DNA from: Karstenula rhodostoma CBS 690.94
Taxonomy: Eukaryota > Ascomycota > Dothideomycetes > Pleosporales > Didymosphaeriaceae
DNA length: 64,000 bases
Assembly: GCA_010093485.1 (NCBI GenBank)
Contig: MU001512.1
Span: 332,842-396,841 of the forward strand
Direction: 5' to 3'
The notes below the pieces were generated by a model that saw nothing but the letters and a program-made list of their open reading frames with translations, was not told the origin of the DNA and ran no database searches. Numbering within the stretch: position 1 is the first letter of the stretch; every line of letters starts with the position of its first letter. This document shows, in pieces, positions 12,025 to 22,705 of the stretch. A program made the position numbers and the translations under genes.

Positions 12025-12647
12025 ACTCTAGGGGGAGAGGGGGATGGGGATTGGATTGTATATATTCGCTTCGTATGAATCAAGGGGTCTGAGATCAGAT
12101 CGTTATCATGAGCTTGCAGTGTACCTGGGCTGTGCGTAGCTCGCATTCCCACATTTGCGTGAATATACGTTGAACTCTTGAATAACATTTTTCCTTGGTA
12201 GGAAGGGAAGCTGTGCAAACCTTACTAGGGTACTCGAACCTACATGTACTTGAATTGGTGATGAGACCTCGTGACACTAGTGGTATAATGTGTTGTTCTC
12301 ACGTAAATCAAATGTGATACTTCGCGCGCTTTGTAAGCCTCGGCAAAACACAGCAAAGGAACTCGGTGGGGTACCAAAACGTTCTCACGTAAATACGACA
12401 ACATAACGGTAGCGATGGATATGGATGCTCTAGTCTTCAAGTATCCTAAGGCTGGGGCCGCTCGACCCTAAAGAGTTAAGCGAGTAGGCTATACGGGCAG
12501 CGACTGACCGCCAACGCAAACTACTTTTTCTCCAACACCTACCACAAAATATCTTGTTTCTGAACCAAGACCTTTAGCCCTGCCTAATCACTGCTCGTCT
12601 CGTGTTATGGCTTTCCTCACGCTATCCCGTGGCACATACTCTCCTCC
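12025..12647. other. Intergenic, nothing recognised
   Basis: Moderately AT-rich spacer of about 620 bp. The short minus-strand ORFs have no support. Confidence 0.4.
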
Positions 12648-13031
12648 ATGTTCGAGTATGAAGACCGCTTTGACCCAGGTCCCCAGCATCCTGATTTGTG
12701 GGCGAAGAGCAAGGCAGGCCAGCGCAAACAGATCGAACGTTTTGCTCGCAAACTCCAAGAAACTGTCCACGAGCATTCCATGACGGAACGCCGTAAATAC
12801 CGCCCCACCGAGGATTACGTGGAGCGAGCAGAGCAATGGATTGTGTCAGAGCAGGAAAACTCGACTGCGGTGAAATCGCACTCCCTTGAAGATACCCAAC
12901 GCGAGGAAGAAATTCTGGAAGCCTCACTGGAAGAGCGCACCGCGGAACTACGGTCAAGAGCAGCCGAGTCATGGCCGACATCCTCTCCAGAGCGACGCTT
13001 CGTTTATCCGTCAGACTTTGCCTCAACTTAA
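12648..13031 (+). CDS. Hypothetical protein, 127 aa
   Basis: Not recognised. It is a charged, helix-rich protein: an acidic/basic segment (KSKAGQRKQIERFARKLQETV) is followed by a Glu/Arg-rich coiled coil (REEEILEASLEERTAELRSR) at about 90-110. It has no signal peptide or membrane segment. The TAA stop is followed immediately by an ATG in the same frame, and that frame then stays open for 179 codons. The two ORFs may therefore be one gene interrupted by a stop codon. No intron that removes the stop is obvious. It could be an orphan gene or a decayed remnant. Confidence 0.4.
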   Translation: MFEYEDRFDPGPQHPDLWAKSKAGQRKQIERFARKLQETVHEHSMTERRKYRPTEDYVERAEQWIVSEQENSTAVKSHSLEDTQREEEILEASLEERTAELRSRAAESWPTSSPERRFVYPSDFAST

Positions 13032-13571
13032 ATGTCATATCTACCCATCACCTCCGGGGCTTATGACGGCCGCGCCGTTCTTGTCGAAAGTCTCGCCCAC
13101 GTGGAGACCTGGATAGACTTCACCGCCTGCAACGCTCAATACCTTGCAAGTACCAGCACCCACGACGAGTACAATTTACTTTGGCTTGATCGGAAGTCCT
13201 GCTCAGACATTATCCGTATTTTGATCATAGACGCTGCCATAACAAAGGACTCAGCGAGAAAGAGGCACATGATAGAAACCAGCTTCCTTCTTGCGCATCA
13301 CCCGCAGGTAGATTTCACCGAATTCATGAACGATGGCATGAGCTGTTGTAAAAGACAAAGCGTTGGTCTGGCATCCCTAGTTAAGAGCGTCGCCGTGCCA
13401 TTTATATATCTAAATCTCTTCTGGAGTTGCGTCGTTGGTAATTCGTCGTCTCCTTTGCTCCAGCCACACGAGCACCTACAACACTATCCGCATAGCTATT
13501 ATCTGAACTCCGCATTTACAACCTTATTACCGCGACCCGCATACATGAACACACAAAGCTTAACAATATGA
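13032..13571 (+). CDS. Hypothetical ORF, 179 aa, in frame with the preceding ORF
   Basis: Not recognised. The first 110 residues have even composition (HVETWIDFTACNAQYLAS, then WLDRKSCSDIIRILIIDAAI) and look coding. The last 60 are less convincing, with a GTAATTCG donor-like site near 13438 that could start an intron leading into the next ORF. It shares its frame with the ORF ending at 13031. The block 12648-13978 could thus be the remains of one gene of about 400 residues. It has no signal peptide. Confidence 0.35.
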   Translation: MSYLPITSGAYDGRAVLVESLAHVETWIDFTACNAQYLASTSTHDEYNLLWLDRKSCSDIIRILIIDAAITKDSARKRHMIETSFLLAHHPQVDFTEFMNDGMSCCKRQSVGLASLVKSVAVPFIYLNLFWSCVVGNSSSPLLQPHEHLQHYPHSYYLNSAFTTLLPRPAYMNTQSLTI

Positions 13572-13978
13572 TGGCTATGGTACTGGAGGAGCACGGCCAT
13601 GTGGTCGAACACGTTTTCTTCAATCCCCTTCTCGCTCCCTATGTCAGCGGCAGACGCTCCAAATATCTGACGTTCGCCCAGACAGAACACCAACCGGACA
13701 AAGAGGATGTAAGAAAAGAGCGGGATGTCTTCACCGACTTGCCGATGATCAAGGAAATGTGGAAGATGTTGGTGTGCTGTGACATGCTGTTCAAAGAGAT
13801 AGGAAAGCCTGTTAACTGGGAGTACGTGGTTATTGAAAGCATCAGTCTGCCTTTTCAGGATAAAGGCAGGTTTGAGAGATTTATTGGAATGGGCTGGGGA
13901 GACTACGGATTGGCTCGAGATGAGCAGGAAACCTTTGGATTATTCGCTCTAGTTGATCTCGAAAATGGGATAACGTGA
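13568..13978 (+). CDS. Hypothetical ORF, 136 aa
   Basis: Not recognised. It overlaps the previous ORF by 4 bases in another frame. The composition looks coding, with an aromatic-rich core (KEMWKMLVCCDMLFKEIG) and a C-terminal FERFIGMGWGDYGLARDEQE. It may be the last exon of the preceding ORFs; the best candidate join uses an AAG acceptor near 13558. No domain or targeting signal is visible. Confidence 0.35.
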   Translation: MMAMVLEEHGHVVEHVFFNPLLAPYVSGRRSKYLTFAQTEHQPDKEDVRKERDVFTDLPMIKEMWKMLVCCDMLFKEIGKPVNWEYVVIESISLPFQDKGRFERFIGMGWGDYGLARDEQETFGLFALVDLENGIT

Positions 13979-14340
13979 AGAATTTGCATTTTTGCCCACT
14001 GGAGATAGCTCGCGAACGGTGACGGATGTTCGATCAGTGTGAGCAACGGCCAATCAAAATCCTGGCCACGATACCCGACTCTGCAACCTGCGCAATCTGC
14101 ATTATCCACTCTGTGGGTATTCTTCCAATTGGATGGGTAGTAAAGGAATCGATGGTACACCATGCTTGCACACTCTGTGGGATTGCTTCTCGACCTTATC
14201 AATCGGTCAGGGAGTCGTTCAGATGAGTTGCCCCAGCGCCTATGGAGCAGATACATATACATCCGCCCCGCCCTTGTGTCGTCGCTCACATCTAGACTTC
14301 TAACACATAATCCACTGCACGCCTTGAACTGGCATCCAGC
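13979..14340. other. Intergenic, nothing recognised
   Basis: Spacer before the permease pseudogene; no motif was noted. Confidence 0.4.
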
Positions 14341-15360
14341 ATGGAGAAACCCGCGCTTTCGTTGGCCGAAGAAGCGGCCCGGCCTAGTGGAGATCATAAC
14401 TCTTCTGATGGTAAAGCTGGAACAGCATCAGACCAGGAAGCAATGCGACGGCTAGGAAAACAGCAATTGTTCAAGATACATCTCTCCCCAGAGTTTCCCT
14501 TCTGTACTACCTGATCCCAGCGCAACTTCGGCTTTGCGAGCATCTTCGGCTTTGCCCTCATTTTGATGGCAACATGGGAAGCTGTCCTCGCCACCGTCGC
14601 TTTCGGTCTAGGAAACGGCGGTCCGTCTGGTTTGTTGTACACGTACATTGGCGTGTGGATCGGCTTTACGCTCGTTGCGATATCCATGGCTGAAATGGCA
14701 TCAATGGCACCGTATGTGCTCCGCCAAATGTGCTACCGTCGCATTGGTCCATGGCGAGCTAAACAGACGTAGGACAGCCGGAGAGCAGTACCATTGGTGT
14801 TCGGAGTTCGCGCCCCGTAACTTTCAAAAGCAGCTCTCGTATATCGTTGGCTGGCTAGGTATCTTGGGATGGCAGACTGGTGTTACCATCGGAGCGTTCG
14901 TATCGGGTACTATTCTTCAAGGCTTGTTGATTCTCAGATACCCAACGTATAACCCTCAGCGGTGGCATGGAACTCTGATGGCGATGCTGATTACATTCAT
15001 CACCGCCGGATTCAACATGTTTTTTGCCAACTGGTTACCATTTGTCGAGGACGTCATACTGTTTTTGCATTTTGCGACCTGGCTTGCGATGCTGGTGCCG
15101 CTATGGGTCCTTGCACCGAAGGCTTCTAATACTGAAGTGTGGAACTCGTTCGTCGATTCTGGATGGGGAAACAGTGAGCTCCCCTTCGTCAGCGTATACG
15201 GCTTGACGGCTGATTCTTCATTCGCGCAGCTGGCGTGGCTTGTCTTATCGGACTACTGACCAACGTCGGCGCTTTCATCGGATCAGACGCGCCAGCCCAC
15301 ATGGCGGAAGAGCTCTCTAACTTCCTTCCAGGCATCAAGTTTACAGTGTTCTTCAGTTGA
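14341..15360 (+). pseudogene. Truncated APC-superfamily amino-acid/choline permease
   Basis: Remnant of a fungal amino-acid/choline/GABA permease. The usual exon pattern can be followed. The N-terminal tail (EEAARPSGDHNSSDGKAG, then RRLGKQQLFK) joins RNFGFASIFGFA at 14521, then TM segments to SMAP. A 61 bp intron (14712-14772) leads to TAGEQYHWCSEFAP and more TM segments, and a 56 bp intron (15174-15229) to GLLTNVGAFIGSDAPAHMAEE. Two defects are visible. The first intron (14476-14520) begins ATACAT instead of GTACAT, a one-base donor loss; without splicing the frame stops. After residue stretch MAEELSN the family sequence ends and TGA follows, so about 40% of a normal 500-residue transporter is missing. 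Introns 2 and 3 keep good sites, so the decay is recent. Confidence 0.8.
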
Positions 15361-15889
15361 AAGACAGAGCTTAATGATCCTCTGTTCAGACTTCCAATCC
15401 TTATTTGATGTATCGGCCTTTGACGATATCGCCATGGCTACCATATTGACACAAAATTGAACACAGACGTGACGAAGCATCGGATAGTGTCGTTACATGG
15501 TGCTCGATGAGATTTGTTGTTTTATCCAAGCAAGAGACATGATGATTTGTATGCGATCCATCGTGGCAAATTCTGTTTGCCTGGTTCCGGAAATGCCCTA
15601 CAAATAGTAACGTACGCCAAGGACCGCGCCGTCGTATGAACAGTTTACCAGAAGTTTCGCTCCTGTCACGATGTAAGTCTGTATCTTACGTATCTGGACA
15701 AAACAAGTACTATTTGATGTCCCCATGTGTCTCACATTCCTAAAAGGCAATGACACAGCAACTACCGTGTGAGCCAACAATTGTTCCATGACAATCCTTG
15801 TGGTCTTGTGATCAGTTTCTGTATCTATAAATGCTTCAGTCTCTTATGCAAAGCTCAGTACATACACTCCAGCTGCAGAAGTCCCATCG
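15361..15889. other. Intergenic with TATA box
   Basis: Permease 3' end is missing here. TATAAAT at 15826-15832 lies 64 bp before the kinase-like start codon. Nothing else was recognised. Confidence 0.4.
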
Positions 15890-16915
15890 ATGCAATCTTT
15901 CAAGATGTCAGACAACCCTCCAGATAATGCGGCAGGTGAACCAAATTTCTTCCCTAGGACAGCTCATGAGCTATTCAAACCATTGGTGAAAGCTGGTACA
16001 GGCGTGAGCGGTACAGTCTACGTGTGTATGCAGCGCGGAAGCAAGAGCACCAACCCACCATCAAAAGATGACATCATAGCGGTCAAGGTTTGGAAACCAT
16101 CCATGGGAGCTTCGGCCCGACCAAAGAAAACAGAAGCAGCTTCGGTCCTGCGGAAGATTAAGGAAGGAGTCGCTGAGATACCTTGTCAACACATGGTGCA
16201 TCTCCTTGAGCTAGGCTACCTTGGCACGGAATCGGACCCCTGGTATAGCATGCATGTCGTCAAAGGATGTACATTCCAAAGATATCTCGAGGCATACGAC
16301 AAAGAGACGGATCGAGATCTTGGCGTATATCCTTCAATCTATGACAACAAGGATACCCCTTTGGCGATGTATTTCCATACTTTGAGAGGATGCATATCAG
16401 CAATTAAATGGTTGCATAGGTACGATTTGGGATACCGTGATTTCACCCAGCAGAACGTAATGCTCGAGGTGCATAAGCGTACAGAACTACCACGGGTTAT
16501 CCTCATCGACCTGGATGAAGTTGAAATCCTCCCTGATACGATACGTGCAAGGGGATTTAAAATGTTTGGGATGCTCTTTTCTTTCCTGATGGACATACAA
16601 ACCAAGTTTCCTACCGACCTCCCCGAAACATGGGAAACGTTGGGATCAGCAAAATTCGAAGAGCTGGAGAAGCTGCGATGGATGGGAAATTCATACGCTT
16701 CGACAACAAGCTCCAATGGGGTTCTCACCTGGACGTCAGAGGACATCCTCAACTGGGTAGACAATGTGGAAATCTTGCTAGAGGGCTTGGGGCGGTGTCA
16801 TGACTCGAAAACGGTTGGAGAGATTGCGGATGTAGTAGAAAGTATCTGGAGCAGGACAGAAGACAAAGTCATGGAGATGGCTGGAAGAGATGGCCTGGTT
16901 GTCAGATACATGTAA
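15890..16915 (+). CDS. Atypical protein-kinase-like protein, 341 aa
   Basis: Single-exon protein with a kinase fold. It has a glycine-rich loop (AGTGVSGTVYVC, about 35-46), Lys66 in IAVKVWK as the ATP-anchoring lysine, a catalytic loop YRDFTQQNVML with Asp184 and Asn, and Asp207 in IDLDEVE at the DFG position. Deviations are Tyr for His in the HRD motif and DLD for DFG. The segment after it is short, so the activation segment and C-lobe are reduced. The substrate is unknown. A second in-frame Met (residue 6) could be the true start. An AT-rich TATAAAT lies 64 bp upstream. It may be an active divergent kinase or a regulatory pseudokinase; retention of K, D and D favours some activity. Confidence 0.65.
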   Translation: MQSFKMSDNPPDNAAGEPNFFPRTAHELFKPLVKAGTGVSGTVYVCMQRGSKSTNPPSKDDIIAVKVWKPSMGASARPKKTEAASVLRKIKEGVAEIPCQHMVHLLELGYLGTESDPWYSMHVVKGCTFQRYLEAYDKETDRDLGVYPSIYDNKDTPLAMYFHTLRGCISAIKWLHRYDLGYRDFTQQNVMLEVHKRTELPRVILIDLDEVEILPDTIRARGFKMFGMLFSFLMDIQTKFPTDLPETWETLGSAKFEELEKLRWMGNSYASTTSSNGVLTWTSEDILNWVDNVEILLEGLGRCHDSKTVGEIADVVESIWSRTEDKVMEMAGRDGLVVRYM

Positions 16916-17654
16916 TGATCTTGGATTGTAGCAGCAGCAAGGCATTTATTACTCGTGCATGCTCTCTCTGATCTTCAGTCTGACTCAAACTACTGACTAG
17001 CGTTCACGCTAATGTTTCTTCAATTATCGTGACTTCGACGAGACGTCTTGACAGCAGGACGGTCAGCTTCACTACCGTAAAAACTTGATACAGAGCACTG
17101 AGATATCGCTTGCTACATCAACTAATAACGAGCGATCTATAGAATAGTGGGAGGTATCAAAGGCAACGGCCAATCAGAGCGATAATCTGCGAGTCTGAGC
17201 TCAATGCTCTCTATCAGGTTTTACGGTACCATAGGCACGGGGCCTACCGGCGGGATTCACCTAGCCAACAGCCACTCGGCAGAAAGTTTCCGACAATAGC
17301 AGAATTCATGTTGCTGCACGGAGCGCATCCATTTTGACGACTCTTCAATCGCTCAAGCTGTTGTACCAGACCATACTTGGACGTCTTACTGCGCGTGTAG
17401 GCGGCTACACGCCTTCCCGCACCGCATTCCCGAAGCTTGATCAAACGCGTATGACAGGATGCGTCATGATTTTCGCAGTCTTGGAACGTGCTACTACTAG
17501 CTCTGGTGGCGCACGGGGAGCTTGCCGTCATAGCTGTGGCTGACCCTTCAACGGTCCCACATATTACTTATAAACAAACTCGGGTCTTTGTCCTGCGTTC
17601 ATCCCATCACGATAACAACATCTCACTACGATACAATAATACTCGACCGCTGCG
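16916..17654. other. Intergenic with TATA box
   Basis: No gene was recognised. TATAAAC at 17569-17575 lies 86 bp before the cyclophilin start. Confidence 0.4.
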
Positions 17655-18559
17655 ATGGGTTGTTTTTCCAGCAAGGAAAAGGGCGATGAAACGGAGATGA
17701 CCAGGCCGGCGCAAACCGAAGGAGGAAGCGTACCACCAAGCATCCCCCATCCTGGCACAAGCACAGGAGACGACGTGTCACCGGGACATCAGACTCCCAA
17801 ACAGACCGGAGGACCGGAGAAGCAACCGACGAACCCGGAGAACCCAATTGTGTTCTTCGACATCACGATAGGAGGTCAGTAAAGCATCCTTTTAAGCTCT
17901 GTAGCGATTCACGTGCTTCGCGATGCGCGTTATTGAATCGTGACTTCCCGTACTTCATGACAGCTTTTTCGGAGAATCAACCTAGAGTTGTTTATATTGT
18001 CTTTTGGCATCGCTGACGAAGCTATGCAGGACGCAGCGCCGGTCGCATCCAGATGGAGCTGTATATGGACGTCGTCCCTGCGACGGCAGAAAATTTCCGT
18101 AGATTCTGTACCGGAGAAGCCGACGGGGGCTACAAAGGTAGCATCTTCCATCGCGTGGTAGGTACCTTCAGATCCTCTTCAATATCAGTCTTGCTTACGC
18201 CTTTTCAGATACCCTCATTTATGATCCAAGGTGGCGACTTCATCAACGGCGATGGAACCGGCAGTACCAGTATCTTTGGCAGCGAATCTTTCGACGACGA
18301 GAACTTCAACCTCAAGCACACCCGCCCTGGACTCCTCAGCATGGCAAACTCTGGCCCGAATACCAACGGCTGTCAATTCTTCGTTCTGACAGACACGACT
18401 CCTCATCTCGACGGAAAGCACGTCGTTTTCGGCGATGTAATCGGTGGGATGAACGTAGTGAGGGAGATTGAGAACACGCAGACCGGGGCTGGTGACAGGC
18501 CGGTGCAGGACGTTGTGATCAGCAACTGCGGGCAGTTGTCCGGACAGAAGGCGACTTAA
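17655..18559 (+). CDS. Cyclophilin-type peptidyl-prolyl isomerase with N-terminal MGC lipidation motif
   Basis: Peptidyl-prolyl cis-trans isomerase. Three exons, 17655-17874, 18030-18157 and 18209-18559, with introns of 155 and 51 bp; 232 residues. Residues 1-65 are a disordered Pro/Thr-rich leader, followed by a complete cyclophilin domain: [25 protein letters not shown] with the catalytic Arg, [15 protein letters not shown], and [10 protein letters not shown]. The tryptophan that contacts cyclosporin A in human CypA ([10 protein letters not shown]) is His here, which usually weakens drug binding. The start [11 protein letters not shown] is a textbook N-myristoylation context (Gly2) with Cys3 for palmitoylation, suggesting membrane anchoring. 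The first exon encodes exactly this anchor plus linker. Confidence 0.9.
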
Positions 18560-19181
18560 TTATCGCGTATATGGTAGGTTTCGGGAGCTAGGATTATATC
18601 TAATGTCAGCATAGATCGTGTAACACTGCTTAACAGCAATCTTAATATGAGTAAAATCTTCGCTAGGTCCTAGGGATTCTATCCCTGCAAGTGCACCATC
18701 GATTGAAGCCACATTGATGGAGTTATCGCGTCTTGAACTTTTGTTGTTTACGATGAGGGTGGCGCGTCACATGCACGGACATGGTCCACGGGTCCCGGTA
18801 CCCACTGAATATGCATAAGTAATAACTAATCAGATAAAGCTCATCCCTCGGTGCACAACGAGAGGAGTGCATAGCGACCGGAGAATTTACGTATGGTAAA
18901 ATGGAGTTCCTATCCCAAATCCCAAGATACGTCAATTTCATAGAATGAGGAATCTTCTTGGCAGAAGAACTTGTCCTACCAGCGCCTATGTACAAACGTC
19001 CTCACGCTTGGGTTTAGCTATGCTCCCCTGATGCCAGACAGCACGCTAATGATGGCCGTACGCTTCGATCGACTACACGGAGAGTTTGCCCGCATGGGCG
19101 AATCGTAGCGTGCGGGGAACTGTCCTCAGGGAAACACCACCGGAGCCCGTGCGGGAGTCTGGTCCACATGCGGCAGCCATC
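18560..19181. other. Intergenic, nothing recognised
   Basis: Contains only short random ORFs; the composition changes several times, suggesting old insertions. Confidence 0.35.
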
Positions 19182-19356
19182 TACAGGGTGTTATCATGTC
19201 CGACGTAACCCCTACTAGGGCAAAATACCTTATCAGTTATGTAAATTAGCGAAAAATCGTTAATTTAAGCTAATCGCAGGGCTGTAATTATTACTCTGCG
19301 AGGTTTAGCTAAGGATTTCAATGCTCGTGGGTTGCGTCGGATGGCAACACCCTGTA
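19182..19356. mobile_element. MITE-like element with imperfect terminal inverted repeats and TA flanks
   Basis: The 171 bp body at 19184-19354 starts CAGGGTGTTATCATGTCCGA and ends with its near reverse complement (GGGTTGCGTCGG, then ATGGCAACACCCTG). The 27-28 base inverted repeats differ at a few positions, mostly C/T. Both ends are bordered by TA, the target duplicated by Tc1/mariner-type elements including Fot1/pogo. The interior is AT-rich with no ORF, so this would be a non-autonomous derivative. Confidence 0.65.
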
Positions 19357-20147
19357 TAATAGCCCGCAGGGAAAACTTTTGACCCTGTACACGCTCTTAA
19401 CCTTAACGGTCTATTTAATTCCAGCCAACTTCTCACAATTTGCGGAGGCTGAGGAGCCCCCGGCTCTGGCCGTATTCTCCCATAACGATCTTACACGAAA
19501 TTCCAATCGCCACAATTTCGAAGCATCAGTCACGGCTCCCCTCTATTCTGCGTTCGAGTTTAGTGTGACTTGTGGCACTCGATGGCGTATATGTCCCACG
19601 CTAGCCCCTTATTGATATGTACCACACACTTGCTACCGTATAGCTTCACACGTAAGGGTTCCGACCATAGGTGCTATCTAGCTCTGCTTATAATAGATAT
19701 AGAGTTGCAGCTGTGGCGATTGCTCTATTTCTGCTTATCTGTGAAACTATACGGTATCAGATCTAGCCAATCTAAGTTGCGAATGTTCTCAGCCCCAATG
19801 TTCTCAGCCCCGAAGACGGTGCGACGCAGGCCTGAAATATAGCTTTCAGCTCTCCTCGATCCTTCCTACTTTCGGCTTCTTCTATACTCTTGCCACTCTT
19901 GCCCTCAACAAGTATGTATAAAAATAGCTTCGTACGGTACACAAAGGTGCCGGAACGCGAAGCCCACAAGTATGTTTGAGCTCGGAGGATTGAACCTTAT
20001 CTGTTGACTTCACGATGCAGGGAAAATATCGTGCCATATGTCATCTCTCTTGAGAACAACTCCTTTGGGAATAGAAACCAGAACCGCTGCGATGGGAAGG
20101 GCCGTCCCGTGGCTTTGGAAATAGACCTTTTTGCCTGGCGCCGTCTG
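19357..20147. other. Intergenic, degenerate sequence
   Basis: No intact gene. A 15-base unit (AATGTTCTCAGCCCC) is tandemly duplicated near 19780-19812. An earlier start of the following pseudogene may lie within the last 150 bp but cannot be identified. Confidence 0.35.
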
Positions 20148-22314
20148 ATTCGTGGACCGGTTGGCGTCGCGGCATTCTCTACTGCATTGCTACGGCGCTC
20201 TTTGTTCTCATATTAACTCTAAGCTTCCTAATTTGGGCGAGTACACGTCCAAAGTTAAGTCCAGGTATCAATACCCTCTTCAAGGGCCACTGAAATGAGG
20301 CAAAAGATCTGACCACGGTTGCGCACGTAATCATAAACGCACTGAGTACATTGCTACTCGGAGCAAGCAATTACTGCATGCACATTTTGAGCGCACCCTC
20401 TTGACGAGACATTGATAGGATGCATGCACTAAAGAAAGTTTTGGATATCGGAGTCAATAGCGTCAGTAACATGTTTCGGCTCGCTTGGAACCTACGCATT
20501 TTCTGGTGTCTTTTAGGCCTCAGTTCAATACCACTACACCTAATGTAAGTGCAAGAACAGGCTGAGATCAAACAATTTAGTGAAGCTAAAACTGAGCAGA
20601 ACCAACTCGGTGATCTATTCGACTACGACAGCGTACTCGTACAATGCCGCATTGGTCACTACCGGGTTTCTCGAAGGCAAAAATTGGACAACTCAGGTCC
20701 TAGACACCGGGATTTCTGAATACGCTGAGACTAATGCCGAGTGGCATGCCTGGATGGAAGACGTTCAGAAAGGCGATGTCCAGTTGATGCCGCTTGATAA
20801 TAAGGCCTGCGTAGAAGCATATACAAACGCCTTCGTCACGAAGAACGGTCATGTCCTTCTTGTAACCGACCAAAAACACCTTCACACAATCTGTTCCTGT
20901 TACAATAACAACACAGTCCTGGCCGTATACTCAAGTGCGTATAATTTCACCGAGCTGGCCACGGCTCCATTAAAAACGATGAGCTATAACTGGGTGTGTG
21001 CCAAACAAACCGTGGACGGCGCATGGGACAGAAAACCCTCGTGTTCGAGCTTCACGTCCAACACCGAGGCTTTTTTCATCAATACATGGGTAACAAAAAC
21101 TGTGAACGAAACAGATGGAAGCTTGTTTGGTAATCACTACCACCTCCCCATCAAATATTGTCTGAGTCAACAACTGGAGGAAAAGTGTACTGTCGAAGCG
21201 AGCTTACATCTACTCGGAATCGTGGTCGTGTTCATTATCTGCAAACTTGTATGCATGACGTGGATGCTCTGGCGACTGAAAACGAAACCGCTAGCTGTAT
21301 TGGGTGATGTTATCGCTTCTTTCGTCACTTCGCCGGACCCCACTACCACTGATGCCTGTTTGGGAACACCGGAAACGTTCAAGAAGGAAACAAATTGGAC
21401 GCTGTCACGCAAATGGTCGGCCAAGCCTCATATATGGGGACAAGCGGCGTCAGTTGGGCAATGGCTCACATGTTGTATCTTGTGAGCCCACCAGCAGCAC
21501 GACGTATTGATACAATCACTGAAGGGTCTTTAGATGCCTCGCAGCCTTGACTATTGCGATCTATCTCCTACTAACCGCCATCGAAGGATTCAACAGAGAT
21601 TCTTCAATAAAGGCTAACGCACTCTTTCAAGGATCAGGCTTCAACAGCCTTGATCCTGTGTTCATGCTTTTGACCGTCATCCTAAATACGGGAAACTCCG
21701 TTTCCGCTCTCCTACCCCCAGTCCTTCTAGTAAATACGCCTCAGCTCATCGTCAGCTTCATATACATTTCATACAACTCTGTCTGGACATCAATGCTGAT
21801 GGGTTTGGAATGGAGCCAATACGCACTCACTCGGCGCCCACTTCGCGTCAGCTATCCTGTGGGTAAACAGCGTTCGACATATCGCTTGCAAATTCCCTAC
21901 CGCTACGGAGTTCCCCTGATGGTGCTTATCGGCACCCTACACCTCTTGATATCTCAGAGCATTTACCTGGTTCGACTGCGTAACTACAATACTAGCGGCG
22001 TCGAAGACTTTGATAGTTCTATTGCAACATGCGGTTACTCGCTACTTGCGCTACTTGTCACTATTGTCGTTGGTGGTTTGGCGTTGTTAGGTGTCATCGC
22101 TATGGGATTTCGAAGGTACAAACCGGGAATGACATTGGTGATGTGCAGCAGTGCTGCGATAAGCGCTGCTTGTCACTCAAGACCGGATGAAGTTGAAGAA
22201 GCAGCCCAGCAACCTTTGCTATGGGGCGTTGTTTCCACAGATGCAGGCGTGGGGCATTGTTGTTTCAGCACGGGTTCTGTGTCTCTGCCCCAAGAAGGCA
22301 GAGAATACATGTGA
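20148..22314 (+). pseudogene. DUF6536-family membrane protein, disabled by two in-frame stops
   Basis: Fungal multi-pass membrane family of unknown function. The first exon frame (to 20544) reads WRRGILYCIATALFVLILTL, then LSTLLLGASNYCMHILSAP and LGLSSIPLHL, all DUF6536 landmarks. It contains TGA at 20291-20293 and 20402-20404; the second fits CGA to TGA at a family Arg. A 55 bp intron (20545-20599) leads to a 294-codon exon and a 52 bp intron (21482-21533) to the last exon. That exon carries SYPVGKQRSTYRLQIPYRYG and MCSSAAISAACH, the conserved C-terminal motifs. Splice sites and the 3' two thirds are intact, so decay is limited to the 5' part. The true start cannot be placed. Confidence 0.75.
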
Positions 22315-22705
22315 AACCGGGAAGTCCTGATATTTCTATCGTAGCGCTCGATGAGGAGTGAAAAAGACACTGCGTTGCTAAAGCTTACAAAGATGAACTC
22401 TTATGCTTCACTGTTATCTCCACAAGTAAACTTGCTTCGGAGGTCTGAGGAGAGCCGCGGATCGTTCTTCGAAGTACCGTCTGAGTTCTTCGTGGAATAG
22501 ATAACCGACTGCACTTGCCAACAGAGGGCGCAAAGTCTATATAATGTATATATCGTCTAGGGTCTGTCCGAAACGGGTAAGTTGCAGGGCAGAGTGGCTG
22601 GCCCCCACGCTGTTATCGCGATGACGTCACAAAACACTGCTGCCTCCTCACTTGCACCAAACATTTGTTCTGACCGAAAGTCGCGCCGATCTTCAGACAT
22701 TCACA
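22315..22705. other. Intergenic, nothing recognised
   Basis: Spacer of about 390 bp with no clear motif. Confidence 0.35.
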
